DNA from: Taxillus chinensis
Taxonomy: Eukaryota > Streptophyta > Magnoliopsida > Santalales > Loranthaceae
Direction of reading: 5' to 3'
NCBI GenBank assembly: GCA_023512835.1
Contig: CM042088.1
Coordinates: 14,500,078-14,564,077, forward strand
Length of the DNA: 64,000 nucleotides
Shown: piece after piece, positions 56,720 through 64,000 of the stretch
Numbering within the stretch: position 1 is the stretch's first letter
How the letters are laid out: every line of letters starts with the position of its first letter
Program-made: the position numbers and the translations under genes
Notes under the pieces: model-generated
Told to the model about the DNA's origin: nothing
What the model saw: only the letters and a program-made list of their open reading frames with translations
Database searches by the model: none

Positions 56720-58228
56720 TGATAACGTGCATTTTATGCCGTTATTCTAGTGTTTATTTAAGATGTTTAAGAGCATGATTAGAGCCTTATTGCTTCATAT
56801 ATCATATATATTTGCTCTAACCCCTAAGAAGATGCTATTTGCAAATACAGGCATTTTTAAGCTGTTTTGGCAGATTTTGGAGCTCACTTTTGACATAGTA
56901 GATGGCCTCAAACAATTGGCGTGCAAGAACAAAAGTTTCTTAGAATGATGTCCTCTACCTACCACAGAAATGTTAGAGCATTTGGAGCTGCACGTAAATT
57001 CACCCATTTCACGTGCAAGCCTATTTTTGCCTCTCAAGCCTCTACAGGATGCAAGGAAGCTTGGGGAGAAGTTTGAGCTGATTTGGAGTTGCACGTGAAT
57101 TCACCATATCACGTGCAAATTGACGTGCAGAGATATTTTTGGGCCGATCCTATCATTTTTCCTTGCTGATCATTTGTTCCTGAAGGCCCAAGTCCAAATT
57201 GTGGATGGAAGATAGAGATTTTAAAGTTTCGAGTGTTACTTATCAAAACTACACCGTTTTGATAAATGGGCTAGGGTACACACCTCAAAGCCCATCCAAA
57301 CTCTATAAATACAGCCTCTACGCCCTCTGCTATGCATGCTAGAGCCCCCTACACGTTTTTAGAGAGAGAGAGAGAGGCTCCACGACTTGGAGGTTGCTCC
57401 TTGACCTAGGAGAGCAGCCGTCGCAGCCGTCACAGCAGCCGTCGCGGATTTTGGAGCCTAGATTTGAAGCCTTGTTGCGCGCGTGGTTAAGAAGAAGATG
57501 TTGAGCTTTTCTGCTTTGTGTTTGCTTGTAATCATGCGTGAGTAGTCTTTTAATCTAGGGGAGCAATGTAGCCCCCTTGTTATTTTGCTGTGTTTATGAA
57601 TATTGGGTTTGGATGATTGAGTTTTGCATGTTTTATGAATCTGTTCTTAATCTCTATCTTTGGATGTACACCTTGGTATTTTTAGCCCTAGTCTGGGGCG
57701 GATTGAGATTCATAACTTATTTGTAATTGGTGTGATCATTATCCTTTTGCAAGTATGATTTATTGGCTTTGCATGTTTGTGTGTTTAGATGACCATTCTG
57801 GCATACAACTCTTAAAAGGACCTCAATGACCATTTGTTGTCCTTGGCTTGTGTTTAGCATGTTTTCAATCAGACAACCCTAATACCATGAACCAGTAGAG
57901 ATAACATAGGGAGGTGAAATTGTGACCCTAGATGCCTTTAATCCTTGCATCTTAATCCTAAAATCAATTTGCTTTCTTTGTTTATTCAGAAAACCAAATA
58001 AAAATTAGATCTTTAGTTTAAAAAAGAAAACTTTTTGCCAAGACATTTTATAGAACAAGAGTAATTGGGTGTTTTGATTTGAGAACTAGAAAACTAGGCT
58101 AATCCCTATGGGTTCGACCCCTTGCTTGCTGCTATTCTTTTAGTGCAAACTTAGGGAATTTATTATCTTGAAGAGAGATTTAACGACATTAGCTAGCTCT
58201 TTTAGAGAGGCTAAAAATCTGTTTGTCA
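56720..58228 (+). repeat. A3 5' LTR (1509 bp)
   Basis: TGATAACGTG...GTTTGTCA, close to the A1 LTRs. The ACGT palindrome core is changed (ATCAAAACTACACCGTTTTG, from 57243). The TATA box TATAAATA (about 57304-57311), the GA leader (57360-57376) and the B-box-like motif (58111-58121) are present. Confidence 0.92.
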
Positions 58229-58231
58229 AAT

Positions 58232-58249
58232 TGGCGCCATTGCTGGGGA
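58232..58249 (+). other. A3 primer-binding site, tRNA-Asp with two changes
   Basis: TGGCGCCATTGCTGGGGA differs from the perfect A1 site at two positions, both G/C to A/T transitions. Confidence 0.85.
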
Positions 58250-58446
58250 TTCAACGGTTAACTAGTTTTTAAAATCAACATTGAGTGAAATTGTTTGAAT
58301 TCTGATCTTGGTGTTCTATTTTGTCTTTTATTTTCTGTTATTTCGTGTTCTTTATTTGTTTATTTTGCATTGTTCGGAGCTGCTGGGTGTATTCTTGTTG
58401 TTTTACAGGAACATACACCAAGTGTGTGAGGAATTCCTAGTTGTGC

Positions 58447-59790
58447 ATGCAAAGAGAGGAGGATATACAATTTACTCGGGAACCTGAAAGGTTGTTCAGA
58501 GCTCTTCGTAGAGCAGCTAGGGAAGCAGCACGTGAGGCTGAAGAAGCATTGCAAGGCTTGGAGCAATCCGTAGGCGATCTGATGGCAGATCTCAGACCTG
58601 ATGGTGGTGCACCGCAAGGAGGGGCCAATTACAATGGCCAATATCCCGAAGAAGAGGGACATAGGTTTATGCCCAGAACCTTCTTAGATTATACGAGGCC
58701 AATGATGTCAGACCATTATTCTGGGATTCGGCAGACAAGAGTCCAAGCAAATAGCTTCGAGCTGAAGCCGGCGTTGATCAACATGGTGAGCAACAACGCG
58801 TTTGGAGGAACAGCTGTGGATGATCCACACCAGCATTTGATGAGGTTCTACCAGATGTGCGACACCATAAAGATCAACAATGTATCGGAGGAGGCAATAA
58901 AGCTAAGGCTTTTCCCTTTCTCTTTAAGGGATAGAGCTCTTGGCTGGTTCAAAAGTCTGCCAGCAGGTTCAATCAACACTTGGGAGGAGATGCAGACCAA
59001 GTTCATGTCAAAGTACTTCCCTCCTTCCAAGGTGATCCAGCTCAGAGGAGAGATTAGCAGATTCAGGCAAGATGAGATGGAGACTCTTCATGAAGCTTGG
59101 GAGCGTTTCAAAGACTTAGTGAGAAGATGCCCTGATCATGGAAGACCCCAGTGGATTCAAATTGAATCTTTCTACAAAGGTCTTCAGTCCCACTCACAAG
59201 ACAAGGTGAATGCAGCTGCTGGAGGATGCTTGATGAATCTAGAGCCTGACACAGCAGCAGAGCTCTTGGAGAGGCTGTCTTTAGCTAACTGGCAGTGGTC
59301 TAATGTGCGTACTTCAAAGCCAAGGGAGAAGATAGCTTCAGTTGATAATTCTTCCAATGATATGCAAGCACAGATTCAAGCTTTAGTGAAAGGCATGGAA
59401 GTATTGGCTCTTAAAGTTGAAAGATCACAACAAGCTTTACCAGTAGCTGAGCAGGGCTGGAGTGGAGCTGAAGAAGCAAATTATGTTGGAGGAAAGGGCT
59501 TGTATGTGAAGCAGCAATTTTATCCTCAACAACAACAACAAGGGTACAACCAGAACCGGCAGCAGTCTCAGCCATTTCAGAGAAATCAGAACCGAGGGGG
59601 AGATACCTCATTTCAGTACAAATATGTGCCCCCAGGGATGAAGCAAAATCCGTATGCTACGGATAATTATTTACACCCACCTCCAGGATTCGAGCGAAAA
59701 CGGCCTCGGCCTCACAACAAGAAAGAGGAAGGGTATATCAGAATGTGGAAGAGCCAACCAAAGGAGAGGATAATTTGGAGGAAAGGGTAG
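58447..59790 (+). CDS. gag: A3 gag
   Basis: The start at 58447 (MQREEDIQF) is preferred over 58441 because A1 has the homologous ATG at 3096. 447 codons are open. An Arg/Glu-rich coiled coil lies at residues 10-45. The retrotransposon capsid region runs from about residue 105 (LINMVSNNAFGG) through RFYQMCDTIK, GWFKSLPAGSINTWEEM and LHEAWERFKDLVRRCPDHG to about residue 300. A Gln-rich tail with a QQQQQGYNQNRQQSQPFQRN-like stretch follows (20 residues or fewer shown). No CCHC knuckle is visible before the stop at 59788. The stop is caused by a frame change; the Gag tail continues at 59745-59948. Confidence 0.92.
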   Translation: MQREEDIQFTREPERLFRALRRAAREAAREAEEALQGLEQSVGDLMADLRPDGGAPQGGANYNGQYPEEEGHRFMPRTFLDYTRPMMSDHYSGIRQTRVQANSFELKPALINMVSNNAFGGTAVDDPHQHLMRFYQMCDTIKINNVSEEAIKLRLFPFSLRDRALGWFKSLPAGSINTWEEMQTKFMSKYFPPSKVIQLRGEISRFRQDEMETLHEAWERFKDLVRRCPDHGRPQWIQIESFYKGLQSHSQDKVNAAAGGCLMNLEPDTAAELLERLSLANWQWSNVRTSKPREKIASVDNSSNDMQAQIQALVKGMEVLALKVERSQQALPVAEQGWSGAEEANYVGGKGLYVKQQFYPQQQQQGYNQNRQQSQPFQRNQNRGGDTSFQYKYVPPGMKQNPYATDNYLHPPPGFERKRPRPHNKKEEGYIRMWKSQPKERIIWRKG

Positions 59791-59948
59791 TCACCATAGA
59801 ATCTTCAATGAAGAATATAGAAAAGTTGCTTGTGAGTTTGGCCCAAAATGTAAATCAAGGAGTCTCAGCTAAATCTTTTCCAAGTGATACTGAGGTGAAC
59901 CCCAAAGAGAGCTGCAAGGCTATTACTCTAAGAAGCGGAAGACACTAA
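59745..59948 (+). pseudogene. A3 Gag tail fragment
   Basis: The frame overlaps the end of gag. ERVVTIESSMKNIEKLLVSL and the VSAKSFPSDTEV motif are shared with the A1 ORF (3632-3782). KAITLRSGR near its end is a conserved Athila signature before the protease. It stops at 59946-59948. Confidence 0.75.
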
Positions 59949-60001
59949 AAGAAGCTGAGGAGCCTAAGAAGAAGGCAATTCCAGAAGAACAAAGCAGACC
60001 C

Positions 60002-61207
60002 TTGGAAGCTGACGACCAAGGAAAATCAGAAAAAGCTGAAGAAAGAGTGCAAGAAAAGAAGGACCAGCCGCTGAGTCAAGACAAAACAGCTGAAGAACAG
60101 AAGCAAGAGCTCAGGCCTACTATGCCATTTCCTCAGAGGCTGAGGAACCAGAGGGTTGAAGAAGAGTATGAGCGCTTTCTGAGTTTGTTCAAGAAGCTTG
60201 AAATTAACATTCCATTTGTGGAAATCTTGGAGCAAATGCCTAAGTACAGAAAATACATCAAAGATTTTGTGACAAAGAAGAGGAAATATGGGGATCATGA
60301 GACGGTGGCAGTCACTAACGAGGTGAGCAGTGTTGTTCAACAGAGTTTGCCCATCAAGCATAAAGATCCGGGCAGTTTTAATCTCCCTTGTGTGATTGGC
60401 AATGCACCGCAGCAGCAGGCCTTATGTGACTTAGGGGCCAGCATCAATTTGATCTCCTTTGCTTTGTACAAGCAGCTTGGGCTTAAGGGCATGAAGCCCA
60501 CTTCCATATCATTGCAGTTTGCTGACCGGTCTACTGGAAGGCCTGAAGGGATAATTGAAGACGTGTTAGTTAAAGTGGGCTCCTTCATATTTCCAGCGGA
60601 CTTTGTAGTTTTGGAGATGGAAGAAGATAGAGGAGTTTAACTACTCCTTGGAAGACCGTTTCTCAGAACGGGTTGTACATTGATTGATGTTGCTCAAGGG
60701 CAGCTAACTCTGAGAATTAATGAGGAGACCTTAGTCTTCCACATGGGGAAGGCTTTGCAAGGTCAAGAGGAGGAGGATTGCCTTTGGGTTGAAGACCTTG
60801 AGAAATTGGTGGAAGATTACTTGGCAGAAGAAATTTCCACCAATAATGGAGCCCTTCAGCATATAGAAGCTCAACAAGATGAAGAGATGTACTTGATAGC
60901 TGAGGAAGATGAGCAAACTACAAACTCTTTGGAGCAGGCTGAGGAGGAGAAAGAAGATGACGTGCCTCTAGCTCCAGAACTGAAGGAGCTTCCTGGACAC
61001 CTAAGGTACGAATTTCTAGACTCTACAAATCAATTCCCTGTCATTGTTGCTTCTAATTTGAATGATGTGGAGTGTACTCAATTGCTAGAAGTCCTTAGGA
61101 AACACAAAAAGGCCCTAGGATGGAACATTGAAGACATTAGGGGTATTAGTCCAGGGATTTGCATGCATAAAATTTTGATGAATGATGATTTTAAACCCAC
61201 TCGTTGA
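60002..61207 (+). pseudogene. A3 aspartic protease and linker to RT
   Basis: One phase (60002-61207) with a single TAA at 60638-60640. The catalytic motif is LCDLGASINLI (about 60421-60453), with the Athila-typical DLGAS in place of DTGAS. LLLGRPFLRTG directly after the stop is the protease end. An acidic Glu-rich linker (60760-60960) leads to the RT N-terminal segment (LRKHKKALGWNIEDIRGISP, about 61100-61155). A frame change at 61205-61235 separates it from the RT core. Confidence 0.85.
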
Positions 61208-61230
61208 AAGACAAAGAAGATTAAACCGCC

Positions 61231-61812
61231 ATGAAAGAAGTTGTTAGAAAAGAAATTTTAAAATGGAAAAATGCGGGTATAATTTATGCTATCTCTGATA
61301 GTGAGTGGGTGAGTCCATTGCATGTTGTGCCCAAGAAAGGGGGCATGACCGTGATTAAGAATGAGAAAAATGAATTGATCCCATCTCGCACTGTGACGGG
61401 GTGGAGAGTGTGTGTTGACTATAGAAAGCTGAACAAGGCTACTAGGAAGGATCATTTTCCTCTTCCTTTCATTGACCAAATATTGGATAGGTTAGCTGGC
61501 TATAGTCACTACTACTTTTTAGATGGCTATTCCGGGTATAATCAGATCATGGTTAAGCCCGAGGACCAAGAAAAGACCACCTTCACGTGCCCTTTTGGCA
61601 CATTTGCATTTAGGAGAATGCCATTTGGGCTTTGTAATGCCCCTGCCACCTTTCAAAGGTGTATAATGGCCATTTTTCAGGGTTTGGTTGAGGAGATCAT
61701 GGAGGTCTTCATGGATGACTTCTCGGTGTTTGGTTCCTCCTACCAACAGTGCTTGAAAAATCTAGATGTGGTCTTAGAGAGATGTGAGGAGAAGGAACTA
61801 GTTCTAAATTGA
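61231..61812 (+). CDS. pol: A3 reverse transcriptase core
   Basis: 194 codons open. Motifs: VVPKKGGMTVI, RVCVDYRKLN, FLDGYSGYNQI, FRRMPFGLCNAPATFQRC and catalytic FMDD at 61708-61719. It ends at TGA 61810-61812, where a TGG Trp codon is expected before EKCHF, a one-base G-to-A change. Confidence 0.92.
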   Translation: MKEVVRKEILKWKNAGIIYAISDSEWVSPLHVVPKKGGMTVIKNEKNELIPSRTVTGWRVCVDYRKLNKATRKDHFPLPFIDQILDRLAGYSHYYFLDGYSGYNQIMVKPEDQEKTTFTCPFGTFAFRRMPFGLCNAPATFQRCIMAIFQGLVEEIMEVFMDDFSVFGSSYQQCLKNLDVVLERCEEKELVLN

Positions 61813-62857
61813 GAGAAATGCCATTTCATGGTAACTGAGGGGATAGTTCTAGGGCACAAGGTGTCTGCACATGGTTTGGAGGTAGACAAGGCAAAAATCT
61901 CCACTATTGAGACTCTGCCACCTCCAACCAATGAAAAAGGAGTGAGAAGTTTCCTTGGCCATGCCTGGCTTTTATAGGAGATTCATTAAGGACTTCTCAA
62001 AAATTGCAAAACCCATGAGTAGGTTGTTAGAAAAAGACACAAGCTTTGAGTTTAATGCAGATTGCTTAGAAGCTTTCAACATCCTCAAGGGTAAGTTAGT
62101 CATCGCACCTGTTATAGTCACACCTGACTGGGCTCGGCCTTTTGAGCTAATGTGTGATGCGAGTGATTATCTTGTGGGGGTAGTCTTAGGGCAAAGGCGA
62201 GAAAAGGTGTTTAGGATCATTTACTATGCTAGTAAGACCTTAGATGATGCTCAACATAACTATACCACCACTGAGAAAGAGTTGCTAGCCGTGGTTTATG
62301 GCTGCAACAAGTTTAGACCCTACCTTTTGGGGTCTAAAGTCATTGTTTATACTGATCATGCTGCATTGAAATATTTGTTTGCTAAAAAAGAAGCTAAGCC
62401 ACGCTTGATTAGATGGGTTCTCCTCTTACAGGAATTTGACCTTGAAATTAAAGACACAAAGTTAGCCCTAAATTCCGTGGCTGATCACCTCTCCCGTGTG
62501 GAGAATGCACCTAAGTCTCTACCCATTGTAGATGACTTTCCTGATGAGAAGTTGTTTGAGGTGCATCATCTTCCTTGGTTTGCTGACATAGCAAATTATT
62601 TAGCCACTGGGTTTATACCCAAGCAGTTAGACTACCACCAGAGAAAGAAATTGGTAGTGGATGCTAAGAAATTCATTTGTGAAGACCCAATTCTTTATAG
62701 GAGGTGTTCTGACCAAATCATTAGAAAGTGTGTCCTTGAGGAGGAGGTAGATGACATAATACATCATTGTCATGCATCACATTATGGGGGCCACTTTGGG
62801 GTGCAAAGAACGTGGCTAAGATCATGCGGTGTGGCTTTTATTGGCCTCACATGGTGA
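61813..62857 (+). pseudogene. A3 RT end, RNase H and start of integrase
   Basis: After the TGA the RT thumb continues (ILVGHK-like to GVRSFLGHA), then a shift near 61955 enters a frame open to 62857. RNase H catalytic residues: Asp in [11 protein letters not shown], Glu in [13 protein letters not shown], Asp in [10 protein letters not shown], and Asp in SVADHLSR. The integrase zinc motif begins [16 protein letters not shown] frame change near 62806 leads to 62767-62958. Confidence 0.88.
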
Positions 62858-63855
62858 AAGACACCTATGTCTACATCAAAAAGTGTGATAGATGTCAAAG
62901 GGTAGGTGGTCTGTCTAGGAAAAATGAGATGCCCTTAACCTGGAATCCTTCCAGTTGAAATTTTTGACATTTGGGGCATTGACTTCATGGGGCCATTCCC
63001 CAATTCGATGGGTATTCATACATTTTGCTTGTTGTGGATTATGTGTCTAAGTGGGTAGAAGCTATTCCTACTAGAGTGAATGATGCTAGGGTTGTGACTC
63101 ACTTCCTTACTAGGAACATCTTTAGCCGTTTTGGGACACCAAGGGCTATAATCAGTGATGAGGGTAGTCATTTCTGCAACAAATTGTTTGACAAATTATT
63201 GAACAAGTATGGTGTCACTCATAGGAAGTCTTTAGCTTACCACCCACAAGCTAATGGACAAGCAGAAGTGTCCAACAGAGAGATTAAAGCCATTTTAGAG
63301 AAAACTGTTGGAGCCAATAGGAAAGATTGGTCTCAAAGGCTTGATGAAGCCTTATGGGCATATAGGACAGCTTACAAAACTCCCATTGGGATGTCACCTT
63401 ACCGTATTCTATATGGTAAGGCATGTCACTTGCCTGTGGAACTAGAACACAAGGCTCATTGGGCCTTGAAGAAGTTAAATTTTAACCCACAAGAGATCAA
63501 GGAGCTTAGGATGACTCAATTAATTGAGTTAGATGAGCTTAGGCTGGATGCCTATGATAGTGCTAAATTTTACAAAGAAAGAACTAAGAAATGGCATGAT
63601 AGGCAACTCAACAATGAACCTTTAACCTTAGGACAGAAAGTTCTTCTATTTAACACAAGGTTGAGGTTTTTTCCTGGAAAATTAAGGTCCAAGTGGATGA
63701 GACCTTTTGTGATAGTTGATAAGAAGCCATATGGGAGCTTTGAGCTCCAAGCTGTAGATGGCAAGAAATTTTGGGTGAATGGCAACAGACTGAAACCATA
63801 CTTTGATTCAACTCAGAGGGAGATAGTTGATTCCCTCTCTTTCACCATTGCATGA
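62767..63855 (+). pseudogene. A3 integrase
   Basis: The zinc-binding Cys pair is KKCDRCQRVG (about 62880). The first catalytic Asp is in [13 protein letters not shown] (about 62970, between two frame changes near 62950 and 63010). From 63025 the frame is open to 63855: [11 protein letters not shown], Asp in [10 protein letters not shown] (about 63157), Glu in [10 protein letters not shown] (about 63266), [20 protein letters not shown]. The C-terminal SH3-like part ends near 63800. No chromodomain follows, as expected for Athila. Confidence 0.9.
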
Positions 63856-64000
63856 TCATAACTGAAAGTCTAGCTACAGACTTTAAATAAAGCGCTGGTT
63901 GGGAGGCAACCCAATATTTATTGCTATGTTTTATTTTATGTTATTTTCTTTTAGTTATTTTATTCAATAAATTTGTTTGCAAGCTAACCCTTGTACAGGA
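63856..64000 (+). other. A3 post-integrase block shared with A1
   Basis: From 63868 it is nearly identical to 4522-4665 of A1, including AAATAAAGCGCTGGTTGGGA then GGCAACCCAA, which can form a GGTTG/CAACC stem. The element continues past the window. Confidence 0.8.

Larger units (their letters stand above)
56720..64000 (+). mobile_element. A3: autonomous-type Athila-like element, right end outside the window
   Basis: The LTR 56720-58228 is followed by a tRNA-Asp-type priming site, then gag, protease, RT, RNase H and integrase in one direction. LTR, priming site and post-integrase block match A1. Typical Athila features are the Gag sequence and the integrase end. Several stops and frameshifts make this copy inactive. 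A downstream env-like region and 3' LTR would lie beyond 64000. AGAAG (56715-56719) should be the left target half. Confidence 0.9.

Overview
This 64 kb window is plant nuclear DNA made almost entirely of nested transposable elements. I found no host gene that I can defend. The evidence is LTR retrotransposons of angiosperm lineages (Ty3/gypsy Athila-like, Tat/Ogre-like and chromovirus; Ty1/copia SIRE-like), priming sites matching plant Asp, Arg and initiator-Met tRNAs, a CACTA DNA transposon with a 3-bp target duplication, and heavy C-to-T decay of the coding frames. The species cannot be named from the sequence; a TE-rich (probably eudicot) genome is likely.

Layout. 1-877 is the end of a minus-strand Athila-like LTR (A0). 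878-24180 is a plus-strand Tat/Ogre-like element (Tat-1), whose 5' LTR was hit by A0 and by a complete non-autonomous Athila derivative, A1 (1360-7932, TSD CACTT). Tat-1 carries ORF1, gag, protease with a G-patch, a predicted 181-bp intron, RT, RNase H, a second RNase H and integrase, then a 38-bp tandem array and the 3' LTR. Tat-1 sits inside the gag of an older minus-strand Tat element (Tat-2, 24181-26227). From 26228 a minus-strand chromovirus (B) interrupts Tat-2. B is in turn interrupted by a solo LTR (C, 29164-31473, TSD GCCCC) and by a minus-strand SIRE-like copia element (D, from 33136). D contains a complete chromovirus (E, 42114-51146, TSD GTCTA). The 5' LTR of D contains a copia solo LTR (F, 51842-56473, TSD CAAGT), itself split by a CACTA element (G, 52962-56064, TSD CTT), and a start of another LTR (H, 56629). 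H is cut by an autonomous-type Athila element (A3) running from 56720 past the right edge with gag, protease, RT, RNase H and integrase. The deepest nests have five levels.

How the parts relate. A3 has the pol functions that A1 lacks. Both share LTRs, the tRNA-Asp priming site, a short Gag-tail segment and the post-integrase block, so A1 looks like a trans-mobilised derivative. The most unusual observations are: (i) the Athila LTRs and the chromovirus LTRs, from distant gypsy lineages, share a colinear U3 promoter module of roughly 450 bp; (ii) element D carries between pol and its 3' LTR a ~2.9 kb ORF ending in an Ulp1/C48-type protease domain, with its own TATA box and pyrimidine-rich leader; (iii) the D gag is fused in frame to the RT C-terminus by an internal deletion; (iv) Tat-1 contains an intron whose predicted removal restores the protease-RT frame; (v) nearly every LTR family carries its own short-period repeat array.
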